64,000 bases of DNA from a virus. Location: positions 1 to 64,000 of IMG/VR virus record IMGVR_UViG_3300050821_001265; one strand, 5' to 3'. This document shows positions 23,449 through 30,798 of the stretch, piece by piece; position 1 is the stretch's first letter, and each line of letters starts with the position of its first letter. A model generated the notes under the pieces. It saw only the letters and a program-made list of their open reading frames with translations, was not told the DNA's origin and ran no database searches. The translations under genes and the position numbers were made by a program.

Positions 23449-23651
23449 CGAAGCCTGCTGAAGAACTTCTTGAGGAGGTTACAAGGAAGGTCCGCGCCTT
23501 CCTTCGTAAGGACTTCCCGGAGATTGCTATTGACGCGGAGGAGAGTGGCCTTGACACGGAGATAGCTTATGTCTTGGTCGATATGATCTCTGGTGACCTG
23601 GACGATGATCTACCAGATCATGGTGATTGGGCAATTCCGCGCGCCAATTAG
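23445..23651 (+). CDS. Small acidic hypothetical protein
   Basis: 68 residues after AAAGGAGAG. Helical and Glu/Asp-rich (DLDDDLPDHGD). No motif. ATGA overlap with the preceding gene. Confidence 0.65.
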   Translation: MTKPAEELLEEVTRKVRAFLRKDFPEIAIDAEESGLDTEIAYVLVDMISGDLDDDLPDHGDWAIPRAN

Positions 23652-23753
23652 GTAGCGACTTCATGCCGCCGAGTGCGACGGCGGCATCTGGGCGCAACCC
23701 CGTAGCCTCGCCAGCTACAGTACCACCCAACTCTCCAAGAAAGGAGACTAACT
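23652..23753 (+). promoter_or_regulatory. Structured leader with AGTGCGA-loop hairpin
   Basis: A perfect 9-bp stem 23663-23671/23679-23687 closes a 7-nt loop AGTGCGA. GGG/CCC and GTAGC/GCTAC small hairpins follow. There is no T run. The same loop, closed by the same G-C pair on a different stem, recurs at 25718-25724. Possibly an RNA-protein binding site. Confidence 0.6.
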
Positions 23754-24155
23754 ATGGTACGAAGAAGTGAACGCGGCGAACGCCGCACCTGCTACGCTGA
23801 AATTGGCATCTTCTATAACGCAGAAGCCGATTGTATCCATATAACAACACCAGACCTTCCCGACGGTCATCTCAGGATTTCAAAAGACCCTGATTTGCGT
23901 TGGGGGCATCCGAGGCTATACGATGTGTTAGCCCGGTTGCTCAAACAGGTTGGTGCTCCTGGTCCGGAAGTTATGGATCACGTAAGCAATATGACGCGGT
24001 TAGAGATAGCCGCGAAGCTACACGAGCATGGAGCTACGCTTGGCTTCCTAGCCTCTCTCAGTGACGATGAAATTCGGGAGATGTATAGGAACGTCCGGCG
24101 TAATCCCTCCGCGCCGATTGCGGAGAACTATCCGGCACAACCGGACTCTAACTAA
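23754..24155 (+). CDS. Hypothetical protein
   Basis: 133 residues after AAAGGAG. An N-terminal beta region (YAEIGIFYNAEADCIHITTPDL) is followed by helices. No motif is recognised. Confidence 0.7.
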   Translation: MVRRSERGERRTCYAEIGIFYNAEADCIHITTPDLPDGHLRISKDPDLRWGHPRLYDVLARLLKQVGAPGPEVMDHVSNMTRLEIAAKLHEHGATLGFLASLSDDEIREMYRNVRRNPSAPIAENYPAQPDSN

Positions 24156-24221
24156 GCGAGAGCAAGTTGAGCCGTCGCGCGCAAATGCGCGGCGTCTCTT
24201 CTATCTTAGAAGGATGAAGCG

Positions 24222-24344
24222 ATGGATGATCCGCTAGCGAAGCTAGATCAGATACGACGCAAGGCGCGCTACCTACTATGGGTAGTGAGCCTCAACCTCT
24301 TTCTAACAACCATATTGTTTATATGGATCGTGTATGAAAGATAG
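24222..24344 (+). CDS. 40-residue single-pass membrane protein
   Basis: AAGGA lies 7 bases upstream. Basic helix, then a hydrophobic segment (LLWVVSLNLFLTTILFIWIV). Overlaps the next gene by 11 bases. Confidence 0.65.
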   Translation: MDDPLAKLDQIRRKARYLLWVVSLNLFLTTILFIWIVYER

Positions 24345-24609
24345 TCCCTGGATCGTAGGACGTAACGCAGAACGCGAGGCCATCCAAAGTGATCTCGCGT
24401 TCCTCAACTCTATACTAGAACAAATGTTTACGCGTTGGCCAGAACCTGATCAACGCGTATCAACGATGATTGCTAAGTTCGCGTGCTACCTACTTGCGCG
24501 CTGCGGAGACGGTGACGATTCAATAGCTTGGGTCGTTGCCGAGATACGAGGCTTGCGAGAGCGAGACCAAGCCAAACGGAAGCGACAAAGAAGGAGACGA
24601 AGCAAATGA
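24334..24609 (+). CDS. Small hypothetical protein with basic tail
   Basis: 91 residues. A helical body with two Cys, ending in a very basic KRKRQRRRRSK tail that could bind nucleic acid. Coupled to the next gene. Confidence 0.65.
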   Translation: MKDSPWIVGRNAEREAIQSDLAFLNSILEQMFTRWPEPDQRVSTMIAKFACYLLARCGDGDDSIAWVVAEIRGLRERDQAKRKRQRRRRSK

Positions 24610-24857
24610 AAGAGAAAGTCCTACCAGGAGGCGGAATACGCAAAGGTCGAATAACGTACACCCGCAAAATGCATACTCACGAACTCAATCGTGCGGCTTT
24701 GATATACGGTCTCATTACCGAATACTCAAAGACCGAATGTTTGCGGATGCACAACGAGCGCATCAAGCGAGCCAAAGCTGGCGAGATTGTTTACGAAGGT
24801 CGCGGCGTATGGCGTGGGAAATTTGATAATCGTCGCGCGCCAAATAACTGGGATTGA
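24606..24857 (+). CDS. Small basic hypothetical protein
   Basis: 83 residues from ATG 24606 (GGAGACG upstream). Basic, with an HTH-like middle (NRAALIYGLITEYSKTECLRMHNERI) and Trp near the end. Function unknown. Confidence 0.6.
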   Translation: MKEKVLPGGGIRKGRITYTRKMHTHELNRAALIYGLITEYSKTECLRMHNERIKRAKAGEIVYEGRGVWRGKFDNRRAPNNWD

Positions 24858-25011
24858 GGAGATACGCAAGGGGAATGATCTTCCCATCGCGTTTTGTGGC
24901 GGCGTTACCGGTGGCTCCCAGAAAGCTGTTTTGTGGCTTCCCTTGCGTTAGTCATTTGCGCCATTCAAAGACAGCAAACGCCGCTTTTTATCTTCAGAAA
25001 GAGAGAGCAAA
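24858..25011 (+). promoter_or_regulatory. Structured leader
   Basis: A 9-bp closing stem ACGCAAGGG (24864-24872)/CCCTTGCGT (24940-24948), and a competing local hairpin GGGAA/TTCCC (24871-24885) that shares its G tract. A repeated GTTTTGTGGC (24890, 24928) lies inside. The alternative pairings resemble a switch-like leader. A 46-residue ORF (24875-25015) spans it but has a badly spaced ribosome site. Confidence 0.4.
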
Positions 25012-25335
25012 ATGAAAGATGTACTATACCAAATTGCGTTCCCGCCAATGACGTGGAATCAACTAGGAAAGGTCCTGGAGGGTCTCCCCAAAGGGATGTT
25101 CCCGGAGATACAACGATTGGTCGCGCGTGACGACCCGAGGCCAAACGGTAGCGCCGCGCCGCCGCGCGGCGAGCTAGAAGACGCCATCTTAATGGCGCTT
25201 AAGTCCCGCGCCTTATCCCACGCGGAGCTAGCGGCGAAGACCGGGCGCAATCCGAAGTCGGTCTACTCCGCGCTGACGCGGATGAAGCGCAAGAGGATGG
25301 TGACGAAGAAGGAGGGTCGCTATGCGCGTGTATGA
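25012..25335 (+). CDS. Winged-helix DNA-binding protein
   Basis: 107 residues. The C-terminal half (about 52-107: LEDAILMALKSRALSHAELAAKTGRNPKSVYSALTRMKRKRMVTKKEG) is a clear winged-helix HTH with a recognition helix and a basic wing. Likely a transcription regulator or DNA-binding accessory. It overlaps an XRE-like gene downstream. Confidence 0.75.
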   Translation: MKDVLYQIAFPPMTWNQLGKVLEGLPKGMFPEIQRLVARDDPRPNGSAAPPRGELEDAILMALKSRALSHAELAAKTGRNPKSVYSALTRMKRKRMVTKKEGRYARV

Positions 25336-25621
25336 CACCTATCGCTTCATCGACAAGGACCCGGTAATTGACGAGTGCCGCACCGCATGGAGGGATAGCG
25401 GTCACAAACTATCCTACATCGGTCATGTTAGCCGGTTATCTTCGGCTACCATGTCGAGTTGGTTCAACGGGAAGACCAAGCGCCCACAGAACGCAAGCGT
25501 GTCCGCGTTTATGGGCGCGCTGGGATTTGAGCGCAAGTGGGTAAAAACTACCCGCATGCGATCAATCGTCTCTAAGCTAGAAGCGAAGCGGCAGAAGTCT
25601 AAGTCCAACGGAGCAACATGA
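25322..25621 (+). CDS. XRE/Cro-like HTH protein
   Basis: 99 residues. LSYIGHVSRLSSATMSSWFNGKTKRPQNASVSAFMGALG (about 30-68) has the helix-turn-helix of Cro/CI-type repressors. The basic C-terminus may contact DNA. A pair with the winged-helix gene before it suggests a small regulatory module, in a phage with no integrase visible here. Confidence 0.75.
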   Translation: MRVYDTYRFIDKDPVIDECRTAWRDSGHKLSYIGHVSRLSSATMSSWFNGKTKRPQNASVSAFMGALGFERKWVKTTRMRSIVSKLEAKRQKSKSNGAT

Positions 25622-25704
25622 CGCCCATCGGATCAGGAGTTGTCGGCTGGCTGTTGTTATTGATAATCGTTGCTTGCGTAGTTGTATGGCATTTTAGATC
25701 GTGA
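25618..25704 (+). CDS. 28-residue membrane micropeptide
   Basis: Coupled by ATGA. Almost entirely a hydrophobic helix (VVGWLLLLIIVACVVVW) with a basic end. Its last codons overlap the left arm of the hairpin at 25694-25748. Confidence 0.6.
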   Translation: MTPIGSGVVGWLLLLIIVACVVVWHFRS

Positions 25705-25748
25705 GCTCATATAGCGGAGTGCGACCGCTATATGGTCGTGCGATCTAA
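25694..25748 (+). promoter_or_regulatory. Two-stage perfect hairpin with AGTGCGA loop
   Basis: Outer stem 25694-25701/25741-25748 (8 bp, perfect), a 6x6 internal loop, inner stem 25708-25717/25725-25734 (10 bp, perfect), and terminal loop AGTGCGA. The loop is identical to that in the 23663 hairpin. It precedes the DUF932 gene by about 30 bases, with no T run. Confidence 0.75.
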
Positions 25749-25780
25749 TCAACGCGCGCGCACGGCGCAAGGAGAGAACT

Positions 25781-26830
25781 ATGTTGAAAGGAATATCGCT
25801 GGTTGAGCTTGCGAAAAAAATTCAAGCCAATCAGGAATTGAAGCGAGACTATATCGCGGACACTTCGGGTACTGCGATGATCATACAAGAAGACGGAAAG
25901 CCTGTCCTGGAACTTCCGGACCATGGGACCTTCCCGATACTTCCCTTGGCGCACGATCAAATTGGCGGCAAGACCGGCATCCCGGCTAAGTATTACGATA
26001 GGATGTTAACCGATGATCCTCATCTGTTGGCCGCCAACGTCAATACTTGGTTTCGCCGCGACCCGAAGAAGCAAATGATACGGACGCTGGGCGGTGACGC
26101 TCGCGCGTTCCTATCTAATCGCTACCAGCGCATCGAGAATGAGGAGATGGCCGAAGCTGCACTCCCGGTACTCAAAGAGTTACCGGGAGTGCAGATAGTC
26201 TCTTCAGAAGTGACGGACCGTCGCATGTATATTCACTTCGTTGTTCCTACGATTAAGGGCGAAGTGAAGAAGGGCGACATCGTCCAAGCGGGCGGTATCA
26301 TATCTAACTCTGAAGTTGGTTGTGGGTCAGCGTCGGTCTCCGGACTTCTATGGAGACTGGTATGCCTCAACGGCATGAAGACGACGGAGCAATTCCGTCG
26401 CCATCACGTAGGTCGTCAGGTTGATGACTCCGAGGAGTTGTGGGCGGACGATACCCGCGCGGCGGACGACAAGGCCATTCTTCTTAAGGTCCGCGATATG
26501 GTCCGGGCTGTCGTTGATGAGACGCGGTTTCGGTCGAACCTTGCGAAAATGCAAGGTTTGACCGAAGGTCGAATCACCGGCTCAGTTGAGAAGGTGGTAG
26601 AAGTATTGGCCGCTAAAGTAGGGGCCAATGAAACGGAGCGAAGCGGCATCCTCAAGTCGCTTATCGAGGGAGCCGACACTTCCGCTTGGGGATTGCTCAA
26701 CGCGGTAACGGCGCAAAGCCACACCGCCAAGAGCTACGACCGTGCGGTTGAACTTGAGGCGGCAGGAGGCGTTCTGCTTGATCTCAGCAAGACTGAATGG
26801 AAAGAACTCCTCCATGCCGGTGCGAAGTAA
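25781..26830 (+). CDS. DUF932-like phage/plasmid protein
   Basis: 349 residues after AAGGAGAG. The recognisable DUF932 features are a beta-rich N-terminal half with FLSNRYQRIENEEMAEAALPVL, the GCGSASVSGLLWRLVCLNGM segment (about 184-203) and a helical C-terminus. Members are common on phages and plasmids, but no biochemical role is established that I can cite. Its coding sequence contains strong hairpins (26159-26192, 26529-26566). Confidence 0.8.
   Translation: MLKGISLVELAKKIQANQELKRDYIADTSGTAMIIQEDGKPVLELPDHGTFPILPLAHDQIGGKTGIPAKYYDRMLTDDPHLLAANVNTWFRRDPKKQMIRTLGGDARAFLSNRYQRIENEEMAEAALPVLKELPGVQIVSSEVTDRRMYIHFVVPTIKGEVKKGDIVQAGGIISNSEVGCGSASVSGLLWRLVCLNGMKTTEQFRRHHVGRQVDDSEELWADDTRAADDKAILLKVRDMVRAVVDETRFRSNLAKMQGLTEGRITGSVEKVVEVLAAKVGANETERSGILKSLIEGADTSAWGLLNAVTAQSHTAKSYDRAVELEAAGGVLLDLSKTEWKELLHAGAK
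26159..26192 (+). repeat. Intragenic hairpin, 12 bp perfect plus inner stem
   Basis: GCACTCCCGGTA/TACCGGGAGTGC, with an inner CTC/GAG. In the DUF932-like gene. Confidence 0.9.
26529..26566 (+). repeat. Intragenic hairpin, 15 bp plus one G-T pair
   Basis: TTCGGTC, one G-T pair, then AACCTTGC/GCAAGGTT around a 6-nt loop. In the DUF932-like gene. Confidence 0.85.
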
Positions 26831-26856
26831 CATTCACACTAGCGGGAGCAATACAA

Positions 26857-27504
26857 ATGGGAGATGATACGAATACCGGTCAGCTATCTGAAGTAGATCA
26901 AGTTGTAAAGCAAATGGCTGATCGTGCCGAAGAGAACCAGCCAACCACCTACAACAAATTGGTGGATGGAGCCTTAGCCTTGGGGATGACGGGCATGAAG
27001 CCCGTCAAACGGTTCCCTAGTAGTGAAGTAGGAGCGAGGCGGATCGCAGAATTGCGAGACGCTATCAAGGCATTCAAGTCCGGTGACTCTGCAGAGCACC
27101 CGACAAAAGGAGAGACTACCATGAAGACGTCAGTAAAGCGTAAGCCTGCGGTCAAGAAGACGGCCAAGGGTAAGACTGCTAAGACTGCTACTCGCCGCGA
27201 GATCAAGAGCGATAACGCGCGGGCCAATCGTCCAGGCATTCTGGGCGAGTTCAAGACTTTCCCAGGAAGTTTCCGCGACAAGTTGCTTACGAAGTTGTCT
27301 TCTCCTCTCGGGAAGAAGAACAGCTATGAAGACGTTTTGAAGGCGGTCTTCGGAAACAAATCCGATGACAACCGATCAAAACTCGGCCAGCTGATCGGCT
27401 GGTTTGAGTTCCAGATCGGCAGGGACAAGTTGTCCTACACCATCACCCGCGAAGGTCGCGGGGATGAAGCTACCGTGACGCTGACGAAGGGGAAGGGCAA
27501 ATAA
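26857..27504 (+). CDS. Lys-rich histone-like protein with internal start
   Basis: 215 residues from ATG 26857 (GGGAG upstream). An in-frame ATG at 27121 also has a strong AAAGGAG, giving a 127-residue form. The long form adds an N-terminal helical domain with VGARRIAELRDAIKAFKSG. After the internal start comes a Lys/Thr/Ala-rich segment KRKPAVKKTAKGKTAKTATRR, as in histone H1-like tails, then a globular C-terminal domain. It probably binds DNA non-specifically. Both forms may be made. Confidence 0.7.
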   Translation: MGDDTNTGQLSEVDQVVKQMADRAEENQPTTYNKLVDGALALGMTGMKPVKRFPSSEVGARRIAELRDAIKAFKSGDSAEHPTKGETTMKTSVKRKPAVKKTAKGKTAKTATRREIKSDNARANRPGILGEFKTFPGSFRDKLLTKLSSPLGKKNSYEDVLKAVFGNKSDDNRSKLGQLIGWFEFQIGRDKLSYTITREGRGDEATVTLTKGKGK

Positions 27505-27527
27505 CTTTCCTGACGTAGCGTCTAAAC

Positions 27528-27565
27528 TGACGGCTGTAGTTGGGAGACCCCAGCTACAGCCGTCA
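27528..27565 (+). repeat. Intergenic 17-bp hairpin
   Basis: 12 bp TGACGGCTGTAG/CTACAGCCGTCA, one T-G pair, then TGGG/CCCA around a 4-nt loop. Its position in an 81-bp gap suggests RNA processing or control. There is no T run after it, so it is not a standard terminator. Confidence 0.8.
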
Positions 27566-27585
27566 ACTATAACAGGAGGCGCTAG

Positions 27586-27840
27586 ATGATCCGACTATCC
27601 GACCATGAACAAATCGTACTGAAGTTGATCCCGTCTAACGGGAAGAAAATTACAACGCGGGTTCTTGTTGTGAAGTTCTACGAATATCTCGGGACCAAGG
27701 TCCCGATGCATGGCCGCGTGAATGTGGGGAGTAAGATACGCTCGCTGATCAAGAAGACGCGCCTCAATGATGTTCGCGTTCGTAGCTCGAAACGCGCGGG
27801 ACCGTACCCAATAGACGTTTGGAAGGAACGCCGCGAATGA
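27586..27840 (+). CDS. Small basic protein, possible winged helix
   Basis: 84 residues after AGGAGG. The helix SDHEQIVLKLI, a second helix (TRVLVVKFYEYLG), GRVNVGSKIRSLIKKTRL and a basic hairpin fit a winged-helix DNA-binding domain. Coupled to the helicase gene. Confidence 0.65.
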   Translation: MIRLSDHEQIVLKLIPSNGKKITTRVLVVKFYEYLGTKVPMHGRVNVGSKIRSLIKKTRLNDVRVRSSKRAGPYPIDVWKERRE

Positions 27841-29423
27841 GCTATGTTCCGAAGTATGAACCTTATTCGCACCAACGGGAAGCGTTGGCGCGAATAAAGG
27901 ACCGTCCTGCGTTCGCGCTTCTTATGGCAATGCGAACCGGAAAAACAAAAGTCGTTTTAGATGACTTTGGAAGGTTAGAGTATGAAGGCCGATGTGGATC
28001 GGCCCTCATCATCGCGCCAGCCGGCGCTTACAAGACATGGGAGAAGGAAATATCAATACACGTTGGCGCGCCGCTAGCGGAGCGGCTTCTAACCTATACT
28101 TGGTCGGCTTCTGCTCAATCTCAGAAGGCTCAAAAAGTCCAAGCGGACTTTATGAACCAAACGAACAAGCCGCGCATCTTGCTAATGAACGTAGAAGCGC
28201 TGAGCGGAGTGACGCGTGCTCGCGATCTGGCTCAGGCATTCCTGAAACAGACGCGAGACCCGATGTGCGCGATCGATGAGAGTACCACGATACGCGGGGC
28301 GGATAGTTTGCGGACGAAGTTTGTAATTGACAAACTCCGTCCGTTAGCTGCCTACCGGCGAATCATGTCGGGTCTCCCGTCTCCTAACTCTCCGTTTGAT
28401 CTGTGGGCGCAATTCTACTTCTTGGACCCAAAGATTATCGGACATTGGACCTTCAAGACATTCCAGAATCACTTCGCCGAGATACAGCAGATATGTATGA
28501 TCCCGGCGCGCGTGCTAAAGGAAAAGCTACACCGGATGGTAGGGGCCAAGCCATTCAATATCTCCGGTATTGGTATGGTGAATGCCCACGATCTATCCCA
28601 CGGGATGCTGATTGAACAAATATCAAAGCGCGGAGGCTACGTGCCACGCGTCCCGGTCGTAAAGGCGTTCCGAAACGAGGAGGAATTGCGCGACCTGATT
28701 GCGCCCTACTCTTACCGCGTCAAGCTCAGCGATTGTTATGACCTTCCGCCGAAGGTCTACAGTATGCGCGAGGTGGAGCTAACGGCAGAACAAAAACGGG
28801 TCTACGCAGAAATCAAACAGTTCGCGTTCGTTGAACTCAACGAACTAGAACACGTTACCGCGAACCATGTTCTAACTCGTATCATCCGTCTACACCAAGT
28901 CCTTTGCGGCCACGTGCGCGACGATAGCGGAATCATTCGAGACGTTCCTGAAAACAGAACGTCTCAATTGATTGAGCTACTCAGCGAGCACGACGGTAAG
29001 AGTATCACCTGGTGTTCATATAGTCACGATATTGAAAAGCTAACGGTCGCGCTGACGAAAGAGTTTGGCGAAGGAAGCGTAGCGCGGTTCTGGGGCGGCA
29101 ACCAGTCCACTCGGGAAGCGGAGGAACTTCGCTTCCGAGAGGATCAAAATTGCCGCCACATGCTCGCTACGCCTGGAGCGGGACGCTTCTCACGTATGTG
29201 GGCTATCGCGGACCTTGTCGTGTACTATTCTAATACGCCTGATCTTGAACATCGCTCGCAAAGTGAGGATCGCGCGCAAGGGTTGGATAAAGTCAACTCG
29301 GTACTCTATGTTGATCTTATCGTTCCGGGGACTGTCGATGAAAAGATCATCAACGCGCTCCGTGCCAAGATCAATATGTCTTCGACTATCACAGGCGATA
29401 ACTATCAGGAGTGGCTAATATGA
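27837..29423 (+). CDS. SNF2-type superfamily 2 DNA helicase/translocase
   Basis: 528 residues from ATG 27837. Motif Q is YSHQREAL, Walker A is AMRTGKTK (about residues 28-35), motif Ia LIIAPAG, Walker B CAIDEST (DE), motif III MSGLP, and the C-terminal lobe has TWCSYSHDIEKL, TPGAGRFSRMWAIADLVVYYSN and a motif VI-like HRSQSEDRAQGLDK. This is the compact SNF2 type found in phages, used in recombination or replication. It is shorter than cellular SNF2 proteins. Confidence 0.9.
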   Translation: MSYVPKYEPYSHQREALARIKDRPAFALLMAMRTGKTKVVLDDFGRLEYEGRCGSALIIAPAGAYKTWEKEISIHVGAPLAERLLTYTWSASAQSQKAQKVQADFMNQTNKPRILLMNVEALSGVTRARDLAQAFLKQTRDPMCAIDESTTIRGADSLRTKFVIDKLRPLAAYRRIMSGLPSPNSPFDLWAQFYFLDPKIIGHWTFKTFQNHFAEIQQICMIPARVLKEKLHRMVGAKPFNISGIGMVNAHDLSHGMLIEQISKRGGYVPRVPVVKAFRNEEELRDLIAPYSYRVKLSDCYDLPPKVYSMREVELTAEQKRVYAEIKQFAFVELNELEHVTANHVLTRIIRLHQVLCGHVRDDSGIIRDVPENRTSQLIELLSEHDGKSITWCSYSHDIEKLTVALTKEFGEGSVARFWGGNQSTREAEELRFREDQNCRHMLATPGAGRFSRMWAIADLVVYYSNTPDLEHRSQSEDRAQGLDKVNSVLYVDLIVPGTVDEKIINALRAKINMSSTITGDNYQEWLI

Positions 29424-29695
29424 AGAAGAAAGAACAACTAGGTGACGCGCCGATTGAACCGAAATATATCGAGCAGATGAACAACGTAGCGCGTGCATTG
29501 GATGAATTCTTTAATGCGGGTCTCAAAGGCAAGGACCGCCCAACTGGATTTGTCCTGATGGTATTTCCTTTTGGCGATCACTCTGGACGTTGTAACTATA
29601 TCAGTAATGGTGCGAACCGCAAAGACGTAGTCAATCTGATGAAGGAAATGATCGCGCGCTTCGAGGGACAACCAGAGATGAAAGGTAGCGCGTGA
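29420..29695 (+). CDS. Conserved small phage protein
   Basis: 91 residues. The second half (TGFVLMVFPFGDHSGRCNYISNGANRKDVVNLMKE) is a pattern recurrent in phages, function unknown. ATGA overlap with the helicase gene suggests coupled expression. Confidence 0.7.
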   Translation: MKKKEQLGDAPIEPKYIEQMNNVARALDEFFNAGLKGKDRPTGFVLMVFPFGDHSGRCNYISNGANRKDVVNLMKEMIARFEGQPEMKGSA

Positions 29696-29772
29696 TGATA
29701 ACTACAATCCTACTGCTAATGATCGTAGCGGCGCTGCTACTGGCCGCGCTGCTAGTCCTATTCGTAAGATAA
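29695..29772 (+). CDS. 25-residue membrane micropeptide
   Basis: Nearly all Leu/Ile/Ala/Val, ending in Arg (MITTILLLMIVAALLLAALL is its first 20 residues). Overlaps the previous stop by one base. Probably a single transmembrane helix. Confidence 0.6.
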   Translation: MITTILLLMIVAALLLAALLVLFVR

Positions 29773-29784
29773 CAAGGAGCAATC

Positions 29785-30126
29785 ATGAGCAACATCGAAG
29801 GAGAACGACTGATGGAAAATATGGAGCGAGCAATGTCAGGTGAGGAGGAGATTGCCCCAAGCAAGCCGGAGCCTCGTTCATTAATACCAACGAACAATCG
29901 ACTATTGCCCCGCGCCTCGGCAATCATGGCGAGCGTAGCTGACCTCTCACAGAAAATTGAAGCGCTGCGCGATAAAATTCGCGGCGTTCTACCAGCGACC
30001 CGCCCGACCGTCGTCAAACTCGATACCACGAAGGAGCCGCAAGGAATGCCGAGCACATTTGACGCGACGGAGCGTCAGCTGGCAGCAGCCCACAAGATGC
30101 TATCAGAACTACACGAGATGTTCTAA
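29785..30126 (+). CDS. Helical hypothetical protein
   Basis: 113 residues after AAGGAG. Two helical parts (residues 1-20 and 45-66, with SQKIEALRDKI) joined by a Pro-rich segment, and a C-terminal helix. No motif is recognised. Confidence 0.65.
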   Translation: MSNIEGERLMENMERAMSGEEEIAPSKPEPRSLIPTNNRLLPRASAIMASVADLSQKIEALRDKIRGVLPATRPTVVKLDTTKEPQGMPSTFDATERQLAAAHKMLSELHEMF

Positions 30127-30132
30127 TAGTTG

Positions 30133-30215
30133 GCTCTGGTAGCTTAAGGAAAAGCGTGGCCGCTGAAGCTGTTCCGATTAAGGCCAAGATGTGAGTGCAA
30201 GGCTCACCCAGAGCG
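30133..30215 (+). ncRNA. tRNA-like cloverleaf with a 20-nt anticodon loop
   Basis: Every arm pairs perfectly. The acceptor is GCTCTGG 30133-30139/CCAGAGC 30208-30214, then TA at positions 8-9. The D stem is GCTT/AAGC around AAGGAA, then G26. The anticodon stem is TGGCC 30157-30161/GGCCA 30182-30186, followed by a 4-nt variable region ending in T48. The T stem is GTGAG/CTCAC around TGCAAGG. U8, A14, G18-G19, C56 and A58 equivalents are present, while T55 is G. The anticodon loop is 20 nt instead of 7, and no CCA is encoded. It lies 6 bases after one gene and 23 before the next. It may be a decayed tRNA, a tRNA with an insertion, or a tRNA mimic. Confidence 0.7.
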
Positions 30216-30238
30216 CAGCTACCAAAGGAGAGAAGCAA

Positions 30239-30655
30239 ATGAAGTTCTTACTGATCGACCCGAAAGCGCGCAAGCTACATGTCGGGGACTTTCCCGAATT
30301 GAACGATGCGAAGATCGCAGCTGGTCTTAACCCTCGTGAAGTAGACCACGGAACGGTCGCGCGTAGTCTATCCATCGTTGTGTACGAGTTCTCGTTGTTC
30401 GTCCCGCCAGAGGAGCAGTTCTACTTCTCCTTGGGCGATCAATTGTTCGCTGGGTCCGCAGTCATCTATCAAACAAACAGTATCGGCGAGACCGTCAACT
30501 TTGATAAAACTATCCTGACCGCGACCTTCCCAAATCCCGGATGGTTGCGATGGTACCGCAGCGTCAATGAGATTGAAGCTGCGATATCAGGAGGGACCTT
30601 AAGGCGTCCGCAGACAGCGGTCAACGATACGGTTCTTTGGTCATGGAACCGATGA
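30239..30655 (+). CDS. Hypothetical protein (DUF3846-like?)
   Basis: 138 residues from ATG 30239 (AAAGGAGAG upstream). MKFLLIDPKARKLHV at the N-terminus and the beta-rich body recall small DUF3846-type phage proteins, but the match is weak. Directly downstream of the tRNA-like element. Confidence 0.6.
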   Translation: MKFLLIDPKARKLHVGDFPELNDAKIAAGLNPREVDHGTVARSLSIVVYEFSLFVPPEEQFYFSLGDQLFAGSAVIYQTNSIGETVNFDKTILTATFPNPGWLRWYRSVNEIEAAISGGTLRRPQTAVNDTVLWSWNR

Positions 30656-30783
30656 TAAAAATCCTCCTCACCTTCGCGCTGCTAGTCGTCGCAGCGTGGC
30701 TAGTCTTCAACGATCACGCTATCGGTGGAGCCGCGTTAGCTTTTGTGGTATTGGTTCTGATCTTGCTAGATCATAGAACATGA
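30652..30783 (+). CDS. 43-residue membrane protein
   Basis: ATGA-coupled. Two hydrophobic stretches (residues about 3-18 and 25-39) separated by NDHAIGG, so probably a helical hairpin in the membrane. Confidence 0.6.
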   Translation: MIKILLTFALLVVAAWLVFNDHAIGGAALAFVVLVLILLDHRT

Positions 30784-30798
30784 GAAGAAGGAGAGCCC

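Noticed and set aside
25012-25621. Lysogeny switch
   Set aside because: The two HTH proteins alone, without an integrase or a clear divergent repressor arrangement, do not support temperate growth.
27528-27565. 17-bp hairpin as an intrinsic terminator
   Set aside because: No T run follows on either side; kept only as a hairpin.
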